In this document: in pieces, positions 1-6,411 of the stretch
How positions within the stretch are numbered: position 1 is the stretch's first letter
Layout: every line of letters starts with the position of its first letter
Assembly (NCBI GenBank): GCA_036508635.1
Contig: DATCGY010000256.1
Location: 1-9,785 of the forward strand
DNA from: FEN-727 sp036508635
Lineage (GTDB): Bacteria > Actinomycetota > Geothermincolia > Fen-727 > Anoxymicrobiaceae
Length of the DNA stretch: 9,785 bases
Direction of reading: 5' to 3'
Notes under the pieces: model-generated
The model's input: the letters and a program-made list of their open reading frames with translations, nothing else
What the model was told of the DNA's origin: nothing
Database searches by the model: none
Position numbers and translations under genes: made by a program

Positions 1-151
1 GTGCCAGTGTGGAAAACGGTACCATGGCAAGCATTAGCGATAGCACTAGGATCACAGGTAGCAACCTGTGCAGAACTGCCTTTCCGAGCGGTGACTTCAT
101 CCCCGGACGTTTCCGCGTGGAGGAGTCCTCTCCCCGTAACTTGGTCTTCAT
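1..151 (-). CDS. Exported protein, N-terminal part only (runs off the left edge)
   Basis: An open frame begins with ATG at 149-151 on the minus strand and stays open for 50 complete codons to the window edge. The first ~30 residues are basic and polar (several Lys/Arg). They are followed by a hydrophobic stretch (about residues 30-45, LLPVILVLSLMLAMVPF) and then STLA at 47-50. This is a textbook Sec signal peptide or signal anchor with a possible signal peptidase I site after Ala50. The start is supported by an SD, GGGGGA, 5 nt before the ATG. A second in-frame ATG at residue 18 has no separated SD. The mature protein lies outside the window, so its function cannot be told. It lies downstream of the L,D-transpeptidase on the same strand but is separated by 363 nt and a terminator-like hairpin, so it probably has its own promoter. 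A secreted cell-wall or surface protein is a guess from context only. Confidence 0.72.
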   Translation of the reverse strand, partial: MKTKLRGEDSSTRKRPGMKSPLGKAVLHRLLPVILVLSLMLAMVPFSTLA

Positions 152-514
152 AACGTTCCCCCTTGATCCTGAGGCCGCCAACAGGAGTGGATCTTCATGT
201 GCATGGGAAACGTTTCTTCTGTGGACGGTTGCCGCACCGAACACAAACCCACCAGAAGAACTACCCGGGCCGGCATCGACCACCACGAACAGTCACTGCC
301 TGGCCCAAATGCACCTGTGCGATCTGGAATCGCTCCACCTGCCGCCTGCCATTTGCTTGTTGCGCTCTTTCTACAGGACAAAGTAAATTCCTGCAATCGA
401 CCTTAAGTATGAAATACCCAAACGCTCCTTGAGGCAAATAAGCGTGGGCTCAGCGGGATAAACGCAGTAAAAATGAGGGCTCCTTACCACGGTGAGGAGC
501 GAACGCCGCAACGA
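152..514. other. 363-nt intergenic region: leader of the exported-protein gene
   Basis: No convincing gene was found on either strand. Short frames exist but their products are compositionally odd (rich in Cys, Trp, Arg, Pro), with no family resemblance and no good SD. On the minus strand it begins with the terminator-like hairpin behind the L,D-transpeptidase. A weak promoter candidate follows, TTGCAG and TAGAAA with a 17-nt spacer (about 370-397). Within it is a 5-bp dyad, CAGGA at 374-378 and TCCTG at 389-393. If that promoter is real, the exported-protein mRNA would have a GC-rich leader of roughly 200 nt, long enough for a structured regulatory RNA. I could not match it to a riboswitch class. 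Confidence 0.45.
469..500 (-). terminator. Rho-independent-like terminator after the L,D-transpeptidase gene
   Basis: Read on the minus strand, arms GCTCCT (495-500) and AGGAGC (479-484) pair. A C/A mismatch and two further A-T/C-G pairs lie inside, closing a CGTG loop. A run of five T follows at 469-473, separated from the stem by about five bases (cctca). The hairpin begins 14 nt after the transpeptidase stop, where a terminator is expected. The offset between stem and T-run makes it weaker than a classical terminator. Confidence 0.5.
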
Positions 515-1606
515 TCAATCGATGATGAACACCGGGGTACCCACCTTGATCTCGTTAAAAAGCTGACCCGCGTCGTTGGGGTCCATCCTTATGCAACCAT
601 GCGACGCCTGCGAACCAAGGGAATTCTCGTACGGTGTCGCGTGTATGCCTATCCCTCCACCGAGATCCATCCAGTAGCCACCGAGCGGGTTGTTGGGGCC
701 GGGGGGTTGGGGTATCCCTTTCTTGTCTTTCGCCCACTCCGAGGTGGGTAGCCAGGTAGGGTTCTTCTCCTTGTACGTGATGTGGAACTTCCCTTTGGGA
801 GTCGGGTACTGCGGCATTCCCACGGCTACCTTGTAGTCGTTGACGTACTCCTTCTTGTTGTACAGGTACAACCTGAACTTTGTGAGGTGTATGACGACAA
901 TCTTGCCGATGATGAGCTCCGTGAGGTCGGGCTTCAGGTAGTAGACGACGACTTCCGTGTCCCGGTTCTTCTTACTCAGGGCAGCGAGGACGGCATCCGC
1001 GGTGGCCTTTTCATTCAACTCAACACCATTCGATGAAGGAACGATCTCCGGGGCGCCCGAGGCCACGCTGATGCGCGCGCTCGTGGGCTCGTGGTTTACC
1101 GCCTTCGCGATCTCGCTTACCCGCGCGTTCAGCTTCGCCTTGTTGTATGTGAAGATAACGGGGACGTTGACGCTGTTCGATATACCTAAGAGGCGCTTGA
1201 ACATCCGGACTGGAACGACCTCCGACCTCCCCTTCAAGTAAGCCCAGGCAGCCATCGTGTCCGGATGGACTTTGAAGTCGATCGCCTTGGGGTCGACCTG
1301 GAACTTCTTGTCCGCGTAGTGCACCGTGACATCCCCGTTCAAAGGAGCCGCCACTTCCTTCGCGACTCCCAGGGCCTGGGTTTTGGTCATGCCTCCCACG
1401 GGAACGCCGTCGATGGTGACCCCCTTGAACACTCTCCCGATGCCAAAAAGCTCCATCAGCGCGGCCACCACGAGGATGAGCAGTACCGCCGCGCCAAGGA
1501 GTACCATCGTTATGCGAGTTTTTCTTGGTTTTATCCCGCGTTTTCTTTCAAAACGACTCCCGGCGCTGCAGCCGGGCGCGCTCGAACTCTCACTTGCTTC
1601 GCTCAC
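515..1606 (-). CDS. Membrane-anchored L,D-transpeptidase (YkuD family)
   Basis: Forms 3-3 (Ldt-type) peptidoglycan cross-links, or attaches proteins to peptidoglycan, outside the membrane. The 363-residue product has a polar, Ser- and Arg-rich cytoplasmic tail and one membrane segment at about 33-55. Next is a KGVTIDGVPVGGMT stretch (61-74) like the VanW/YoaR-type N-terminal region. A PG-binding-like segment spans about 90-215, and a YkuD catalytic domain spans about 236-362. The YkuD signature is complete: His322, then SHGCIR with catalytic Cys338 (Ser335, His336, Arg340). The frame is open further upstream to 1708, but that part overlaps the amidohydrolase gene. The GTG at 1604-1606, 13 nt after the amidohydrolase stop and preceded by a modest GGA core, is the better start. 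It is probably co-transcribed with the amidohydrolase and ends at a terminator-like hairpin. The family call is secure; the exact start is less so. Confidence 0.9.
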   Translation of the reverse strand: MSEASESSSAPGCSAGSRFERKRGIKPRKTRITMVLLGAAVLLILVVAALMELFGIGRVFKGVTIDGVPVGGMTKTQALGVAKEVAAPLNGDVTVHYADKKFQVDPKAIDFKVHPDTMAAWAYLKGRSEVVPVRMFKRLLGISNSVNVPVIFTYNKAKLNARVSEIAKAVNHEPTSARISVASGAPEIVPSSNGVELNEKATADAVLAALSKKNRDTEVVVYYLKPDLTELIIGKIVVIHLTKFRLYLYNKKEYVNDYKVAVGMPQYPTPKGKFHITYKEKNPTWLPTSEWAKDKKGIPQPPGPNNPLGGYWMDLGGGIGIHATPYENSLGSQASHGCIRMDPNDAGQLFNEIKVGTPVFIID

Positions 1607-1619
1607 GTCATCCGTTCTT

Positions 1620-2552
1620 TCAGATCCCCATGAGTCTGGCAAAGGCCCTGCCCATGATGATCTCCTTTTCTTCATCAGCGAAACAGACGTCCGGGCACAC
1701 CGTAACATCCGGCTGCTGGACGGCCTTTACCCATTTATCGAGCGGATATACAAAGTTGAGATACGGCCCGTCGCTCCCGAAGAATACCCTCCAGGGGCCT
1801 ACATCGTCTATGACGCGCCTCAACATCCTGTAGAAGTCACCGGGATGCGTGTTCATGAAGAGCTGCCAACCCGAGAAGTCGTAGTAGATGTTCGGCTTGA
1901 TGCCTCCGATCATGAGAGCTTCTTCCCAGAGCTGGTGCGCGACGTGCGCCATTATTATGGGCAGCTCGGGGAAGTCGGCGGCGACGTCGTCTAGATGGAT
2001 CGGCTGCGTGAAGCGCCCCTTCAGAGGCGCCGGCTGGCTGCCGGTATGCAGGAGCACCGGCATTTTGTACTCGACACACCTTTCGTAAAACGGGTAGCAC
2101 ACCTCATCGTACGGGTGGAAGCCGGAGGTCGGGTGGAACTTCAGGCCCTTCATCCCCCAATCCTCAACCGACCTCTTGAAGAGCTCCAGTGCCCCCTTTC
2201 GGCGCGGGTCGATGCTGAAGAACGATATCAGCCGGTCCGGGAATCGCGCGGCCGCTTCGGCCACCAGCTTGTTCTGCTCTTCGATGGGGACCGCCGGTTC
2301 ACCCGCGAGTAAACCGGTGTCATGCGCGAAGATGCACGTCCTGTCGACCCCGGCATCGCTCATGCTGGCTACCAGCTTCTCACCGGTTTTGTCGGAGAGG
2401 ATAGGCAGCAGGTTCTTAACAAGCTCAACGGGATTGGCGTAGTCGCCCGTGTACTTTCCAACCATGGACGTGACGACCTTCGCCTGCCCGACGAAAACGC
2501 TCATATCGTGCCAGCCCTCGTCAACCAGGTGGAAGTGACTGTCGATTATCAT
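1620..2552 (-). CDS. Amidohydrolase_2 family metal-dependent hydrolase/decarboxylase
   Basis: A TIM-barrel metal enzyme of the group that includes ACMSD, gamma-resorcylate decarboxylase and lactone hydrolases. Members hydrolyse or decarboxylate small, often aromatic or lactone, carboxylates in the cytoplasm. The 310 residues show the expected metal-ligand pattern: His6-x-His8 on strand 1, LKFHP (Lys138/His140), LLHTG (His169), AHVAH (His203/His206) and FGSD (Asp261). The tail, IIMGRAFARLMGI, matches the family's closing helix. A longer frame begins at an ATG at 2567, but that ATG's own next bases form AGGAGG, a perfect SD 6 nt before the ATG at 2550-2552. The shorter start is therefore preferred. 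The gene is divergent from the acyl-CoA ligase and sits 13 nt upstream of the L,D-transpeptidase. The substrate cannot be read from sequence; the ligase neighbour hints at catabolism of an organic acid. Confidence 0.88.
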   Translation of the reverse strand: MIIDSHFHLVDEGWHDMSVFVGQAKVVTSMVGKYTGDYANPVELVKNLLPILSDKTGEKLVASMSDAGVDRTCIFAHDTGLLAGEPAVPIEEQNKLVAEAAARFPDRLISFFSIDPRRKGALELFKRSVEDWGMKGLKFHPTSGFHPYDEVCYPFYERCVEYKMPVLLHTGSQPAPLKGRFTQPIHLDDVAADFPELPIIMAHVAHQLWEEALMIGGIKPNIYYDFSGWQLFMNTHPGDFYRMLRRVIDDVGPWRVFFGSDGPYLNFVYPLDKWVKAVQQPDVTVCPDVCFADEEKEIIMGRAFARLMGI

Positions 2553-2628
2553 CGTGAACCTCCTCATCGCTGTACCAAAGCACGAACGTCAGTCTTCCTC
2601 GCCTGAGGTTTGCTCGACTGTGACATCT

Positions 2629-2655
2629 ATTGTACGTTGGACGCCGCGGTTTCAA
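2629..2655 (-). promoter_or_regulatory. Candidate sigma-70-type promoter for amidohydrolase-transpeptidase unit
   Basis: On the minus strand TTGAAA (complement of 2650-2655, five of six bases of TTGACA) is followed after 15 nt by TACAAT (complement of 2629-2634, five of six of TATAAT). The spacer is shorter than the ideal 17 nt. Transcription would start near 2622, leaving a leader of about 70 nt before the preferred ATG. Confidence 0.42.
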
Positions 2656-2803
2656 TACCTGTTTCCTGCAACGGGTCGCTGGCGGCTTCGCCGGTGCGCT
2701 CCTCGATTGCTCCAAAGCAACAATGCTCTTTGCAGTCCCACGAGCGGTAACGGGATGAGGCAGCGAGGTAGTTTTCGTGGACCGGTGCGCTTCAATTGGT
2801 TAA

Positions 2804-2822
2804 CATTAAGGCGCCCTTAATG
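2804..2822. promoter_or_regulatory. Perfect 19-bp palindromic operator candidate upstream of acyl-CoA ligase
   Basis: CATTAAGG, a CGC centre, then CCTTAATG: two perfect 8-bp arms with a 3-bp centre, ending 29 nt before the ligase ATG. TTAACA, a good -35-like hexamer, lies at 2800-2805 and overlaps the left arm, so a bound repressor would cover the promoter. Size and symmetry fit a TetR- or GntR-type dimer site, the kind often controlling acyl-CoA metabolism genes. No regulator gene is present in the window. The -10 element is not clear. Confidence 0.5.
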
Positions 2823-2851
2823 GTACCTCGTGTGGAAAGGGGCTGGTCACT

Positions 2852-4363
2852 ATGTCCATCAACCTCGGTTCCTATCTAGCCAATCGCGCCATTCTAAACC
2901 CGGACAAGGAAGCACTGGTGTGCGAGGACGCTCGCTTTACGTGGTCGGAGGCCAACGGCCGCGCGAACCAGCTCGGCTACGCGATGAAGAAGCTGGGCGT
3001 TGCACCGGGTGACAGGGTCGGACTTCTCGCGCTGAACGAGCCCGAGTACCTCGAGATGTTCTACGGGCTTGGAAAGATAGGCGCGATCCTCGTCCCGATG
3101 AACTACCGACTCGCCGGCCCGGAGATGGAGTACATCCTCAACGACTCCGGATGCAAGGTGTTTGTGTTCGGCCCGGAATACGTGGACATTGTCGATTCAA
3201 TCCGAAAGAACATACCGGCCGAGCAATTCGTGGCGCTAATGGACGAACCCCCGGAGTGGGCTTTGTCGTACAGGGCGCTCGCCGAGAAAGAACCGACCGA
3301 GGAACCGGAACTCGTCGGAGGGGATGACGACGTTCTAACCATCCTTTACACCTCTGGCACAACCGGGCGTCCAAAGGGCGCGATGCTGACACACAACAAC
3401 TACTTCTTCAGCGCGACCAACCTGCTCGCGACAGTGGGAGACCTCGGTGAGACCGCCATGCTGGTCCTTCCCCTCTTCCATATCGGCGGCATCGGTAACG
3501 CCCCACTCGCGCCGCAGGTAGGCCTCCGGACGGTCATGCTCAAGAGCCTTGACCCCAAGCGAATGCTCGAGCTCATCCAGGAGGAGAAGGTCAACGTCTT
3601 CGGGTCAGTGCCGGCCCTGCTGCAGATCCTCAAGATGATTCCTGACTTCGAGAAATACGACTGGAGCTCCGTGCGGAAAGTCTTCGTCTATGCGGCTCCC
3701 CTCCCGGTAGCACTGCTGGAGGAGTACGCCGAGGCGGGCATCGAGGTCCGCAACCTGTACGGCATGACGGAGTCGGCCGGCTCGGGCACGGTTATCGACG
3801 GCGAGCACGCGATGGTCAAGGCCGGCTCCTGCGGCCTTCCCGAGTTCCTCGCGGAGGTCAAGGTAGTTGACGATGACGGCAACGAGGTCGGACCGGAAGT
3901 GACCGGCGAGGTTATCATGCGAGCCGACTTCGTCATGCTGGGGTACTGGAACAACGCCGAGGCCACCGCCGAGACCATAAAGGACGGCTGGCTCTACACC
4001 GGTGACATCGCCAGGCGTGACGCGGATGGGTACTTCTACATCATGGACCGCAAGAAGGACATGATAATCTCCGGCGGCGAAAACATCTACCCGGCCGAGA
4101 TAGAGGACCTGCTGATCCGCCACCCAAAGATCCAGGACGTCGGCGTCATCGGTTACCCGCACGAGATGTGGGGTGAGGCCGTCAAGGCGATCGTGGTCAT
4201 TGCACCCGGTGAGACGCTGACCGCAGACGAGGTCATCGAGTGGACAGGCGGCAAGATCGGCAAGTTCAAGATGCCGAAGGCTGTCGCGTTCACCGACGCG
4301 TTGCCTCGCAGCGCCACGGGGAAGATCCTCAAGCGCGAGCTTCGAGAGCAGTTCAACGAGTAG
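2852..4363 (+). CDS. AMP-dependent acyl-CoA synthetase/ligase (FadD-like)
   Basis: Activates a carboxylic acid with ATP to an acyl-adenylate and transfers it to CoA. The 503-residue length is usual for single-domain-pair ANL enzymes. All core motifs are intact: the phosphate loop YTSGTTGRPKG at 166-176, NLYGMTES at 301-308, GWLYTGD at 379-385, hinge DRKKDMIISGGENIYP at 399-414, and PRSATGK ending in the catalytic Lys491. The ATG at 2852 follows SD GGAAAGGGG with a 9-nt gap. It is divergent from the amidohydrolase, preceded by a palindromic operator candidate, and followed after 87 nt by the FixC-like gene on the same strand. Sequence alone does not separate fatty-acid, aromatic-acid or other acyl substrates. 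The redox genes downstream favour a beta-oxidation-like or aryl-CoA route. Confidence 0.93.
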   Translation: MSINLGSYLANRAILNPDKEALVCEDARFTWSEANGRANQLGYAMKKLGVAPGDRVGLLALNEPEYLEMFYGLGKIGAILVPMNYRLAGPEMEYILNDSGCKVFVFGPEYVDIVDSIRKNIPAEQFVALMDEPPEWALSYRALAEKEPTEEPELVGGDDDVLTILYTSGTTGRPKGAMLTHNNYFFSATNLLATVGDLGETAMLVLPLFHIGGIGNAPLAPQVGLRTVMLKSLDPKRMLELIQEEKVNVFGSVPALLQILKMIPDFEKYDWSSVRKVFVYAAPLPVALLEEYAEAGIEVRNLYGMTESAGSGTVIDGEHAMVKAGSCGLPEFLAEVKVVDDDGNEVGPEVTGEVIMRADFVMLGYWNNAEATAETIKDGWLYTGDIARRDADGYFYIMDRKKDMIISGGENIYPAEIEDLLIRHPKIQDVGVIGYPHEMWGEAVKAIVVIAPGETLTADEVIEWTGGKIGKFKMPKAVAFTDALPRSATGKILKRELREQFNE

Positions 4364-4368
4364 TGCGC

Positions 4369-4425
4369 AAAGAAATGAAGTGCCGCTTCTTTGTGAAACC
4401 GGAGCCGGACCGATTCGGCCTTATT
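4369..4425 (+). other. Two small hairpins between ligase and FixC-like genes
   Basis: The 87-nt gap has a GAAG/CTTC stem (4377-4380 with 4386-4389, 5-nt loop), extendable through AAAGAA/TTCTTT. It also has a GG(A)CCG/CGGCC stem at 4407-4420 followed by TTATT. Both are short. They could attenuate transcription or protect mRNA ends between genes, but neither is a convincing terminator, so read-through into the FixC-like gene is likely. Confidence 0.25.
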
Positions 4426-4450
4426 CGGTAATGCCATAAGGGGTGATGAT

Positions 4451-6124
4451 GTGAACGAGGACTACGACGTTATCGTTGTGGGCGCGGGCTTCGGAGGACC
4501 GGTTGCGGCGAAGCGGTGCGCCGAGGCCGGCCTGAGGACGCTGATGCTCGAGCGGGGCGAGCGGGTCGGACAAAAGGTCATATCCGGACTTACCATTCCG
4601 TTCTACGGTTTCCTCTTCGGCCCGGCTTTCATCCGCGACGGGAACCCGCCCGTGGAGAGGCCGGTCGACGGGATAATCAACTACATAATCAAGGACATAA
4701 AGACGGGCGACATCGACATCGAGGACTCCCTGAAGGTGCCCAAGCCGCTGTCCCCGGTGCTCGCCTTCGGCTACAACGCATACTGCCAACCGTTTTGCCA
4801 GTGGGAAGCTGACAAAGCAGTCGCCTCGGGGGTTGAGCTCAGGACATCAACCGTCGCTATCGACGTAATCCTGGAGGATGGACGAGTTTGCGGTGTGGTG
4901 ACCGACAAGGACGAAAGATTGCGTTGCAAGCTTGTGATCGACGCGGAGGGTTGCCAGGGATTCCTTGCGATAAAAGCGGGGGTGCGCGAAAAGTACCCGC
5001 CAAACGCCATCTCGCTCGCCGACTGCTACGACTACGAGATATCCAGGGAAGATGTCGATCGCATCTTCGGGCATACCCTCAGGTTCTGCTGGGGATGGGA
5101 CGAACAGAAGGTCGCCCCACCGCTGGGTTACGGTAACGGGCTCATGGTGTGGCCGTACAGGGAGAGTCTCCACTTCATCCAGGACCAGTGTCTGATGACC
5201 GATTCGGGCAAGCTTCCGAGCCTGCGCGACTTCGACGAGTACCACTCGAGGATCACGGGAGAGCTGCCATGGTGGAGGGACGAGGTCGGCCCGTACATAA
5301 AGTTGAGAGCGCGGGTGTGGGATGGGTTCGAGATATTCGTCGGGCTCGACGATAGCCTGCGTGGTATGCCCAACCACACCGGCGGCATGATCCTTATCGG
5401 TGACGCCGCCGGCCTCGAGAGCACCGAGCTCTGCGACGGTGTGCCCGCCGCCTGGTTCTCCGCGGATATCGCGGCCGGGGTCGCAATCGAGGCAATCAGG
5501 GCAGGCGACACGTCCGCCGCGTTCCTGAAGCGCTACGATGAGCAGATCAGGGCACACCCCATAATCCAGTGGTCGATATCGCGAACCAACAGGCACGACC
5601 TCCGCTACGCCCAGCAGAGCCACGACGAGCGGCTCCTCAAGAAGCTTATCCACAACGGCTGGGGCCTTGGTGGCTTTACGCATATGAGCACACCTCTGGC
5701 AAGGATGATTTTCGACTCCATAAGTAAAGAACCCGCCGTCATCACGAGCTGGATAAGGATGTTCTTCAGGTACTTCTACAACTGGAGCCACGGGCGCTTT
5801 GACGGCGAGGCGGACACCGGTGTCGCCCCGACGCCCCGCGTTCGCACCAGGGGGCAGAAGCTGTTCGGGGGGACCCTGGGCTTCCTGGACCGGGCGCTCG
5901 AGCGGTTCGGTTCGGGGGTGAGTGTGGCGGCCGCTTTCCTCGCTCCGGTGTCGGTGGTCGCGAACCCGGTGATGAAAGTGCTGTTGCCTCTTCTCGAGCC
6001 CGTCTACCTGGCGCTCTGCAGGCTGACCGAGCCCGTGACCGATCCGTTGAGCAGGAAGCTGGTCGATTTCGCCACCGGCGCCGACCCGGCACTGTTCGAC
6101 AACCCGGCAAAGAAGGGAGACTGA
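4451..6124 (+). CDS. FixC-like / geranylgeranyl-reductase-superfamily FAD oxidoreductase with C-terminal extension
   Basis: A flavoprotein of the FixC/ETF-quinone oxidoreductase and geranylgeranyl reductase superfamily. It probably moves electrons between a soluble carrier and the quinone pool or an unsaturated lipid. The N-terminal FAD-binding fold is clear: VVGAGFGG at 9-16 and Glu34 ending strand 2. A GNGLMVWPY segment at 228-236 sits where FixC proteins have GGGFLYTN. The second FAD motif, IGDAAG, is at 316-321. Known FixC proteins are about 430 residues; this one has 557. The extra ~100 residues (455-557) include a hydrophobic, proline-interrupted stretch at 489-525 that could lie on or in the membrane. 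The start is GTG at 4451, since the nearby ATGs are out of frame; it has SD-like AAGGGGTGA at 4438-4446. Its partner is the FixX-like ferredoxin directly downstream. FixA/FixB are absent here, so a true nitrogen-fixation Fix role is not implied. Confidence 0.85.
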   Translation: MNEDYDVIVVGAGFGGPVAAKRCAEAGLRTLMLERGERVGQKVISGLTIPFYGFLFGPAFIRDGNPPVERPVDGIINYIIKDIKTGDIDIEDSLKVPKPLSPVLAFGYNAYCQPFCQWEADKAVASGVELRTSTVAIDVILEDGRVCGVVTDKDERLRCKLVIDAEGCQGFLAIKAGVREKYPPNAISLADCYDYEISREDVDRIFGHTLRFCWGWDEQKVAPPLGYGNGLMVWPYRESLHFIQDQCLMTDSGKLPSLRDFDEYHSRITGELPWWRDEVGPYIKLRARVWDGFEIFVGLDDSLRGMPNHTGGMILIGDAAGLESTELCDGVPAAWFSADIAAGVAIEAIRAGDTSAAFLKRYDEQIRAHPIIQWSISRTNRHDLRYAQQSHDERLLKKLIHNGWGLGGFTHMSTPLARMIFDSISKEPAVITSWIRMFFRYFYNWSHGRFDGEADTGVAPTPRVRTRGQKLFGGTLGFLDRALERFGSGVSVAAAFLAPVSVVANPVMKVLLPLLEPVYLALCRLTEPVTDPLSRKLVDFATGADPALFDNPAKKGD

Positions 6125-6125
6125 A

Positions 6126-6395
6126 ATGTCATGGACGTCGGACAGGTTCCCGGGCGTCGAATGGGTCGAGGGCACGGGTGAGTTTATCAAGATCGACGAG
6201 ACGAAGTGCGACGCCTGCGCACGCTGTGTGAAAGTATGCCTGGGGGGCTGCTGGGAGATTGCCGGGAAGAAGGCGAGGATAAAGAGCCTGGAGCAATGCA
6301 TGGAGTGCGCCGCGTGCTGGTTCGTGTGCACGCGCGGAGCAATCGACTTCTCGTGGCCGGCGGGGGGCACCGGCTACAAGAGCCTCTGGGGCTGA
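6126..6395 (+). CDS. FixX-like dicluster 4Fe-4S ferredoxin
   Basis: An 89-residue electron-transfer protein. Two complete C-x2-C-x2-C-x3-C motifs (Cys28/31/34/38 and Cys58/61/64/68) predict two [4Fe-4S] clusters. A ninth Cys (Cys42) follows the first motif as LGGC. The usual Pro after the fourth Cys is missing in both motifs. The C-terminal WPAGGTGYKSLWG resembles the Pro-x-Gly-Gly-x-Gly tail typical of FixX proteins, which is why I call it FixX-like rather than a plain bacterial ferredoxin. It starts one base after the FixC-like stop codon, with SD AAGGGAG, so translational coupling and a stable FixC-FixX complex are expected. In ETF-quinone oxidoreductases the flavin and Fe-S parts are one chain; here they are split, as in FixC/FixX. 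Confidence 0.88.
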   Translation: MSWTSDRFPGVEWVEGTGEFIKIDETKCDACARCVKVCLGGCWEIAGKKARIKSLEQCMECAACWFVCTRGAIDFSWPAGGTGYKSLWG

Positions 6396-6411
6396 TGTCA
6401 AACCGCTTTCT

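Larger units (their letters stand above)
2553..2851. other. Divergent 299-nt spacer between amidohydrolase and acyl-CoA ligase
   Basis: No gene seen. The spacer should hold the promoters for both divergent units. It contains a minus-strand promoter candidate at 2629-2655 and a perfect palindrome at 2804-2822, described separately. A 10-bp direct repeat, CCGGTGCGCT, occurs near 2689 and again near 2782. A 5-bp stem with a 4-base loop (TTGCT/AGCAA on the minus strand) lies near 2705-2720. The ligase SD, GGAAAGGGG, is at 2834-2842. Confidence 0.6.

Noticed and set aside
148..396. Possible 82-residue minus-strand protein in the left intergenic region
   Set aside because: Composition is Cys/Trp/Ser/Arg-rich without family likeness, it has no clear SD, and its end overlaps the SD and start codon of the better supported exported-protein gene.
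1607..1708. N-terminal extension of the L,D-transpeptidase to 1708
   Set aside because: It would overlap the 3' end of the amidohydrolase by 89 nt. A GTG at 1606, 13 nt after the amidohydrolase stop, gives a normal short cytoplasmic tail before the membrane segment.
4847..6370. Long minus-strand open frame opposite the FixC-like and ferredoxin genes
   Set aside because: It is the antisense shadow of GC-rich coding sequence. The product is rich in His, Arg, Pro and Val with no domain, whereas the plus strand has clear FAD and Fe-S motifs.
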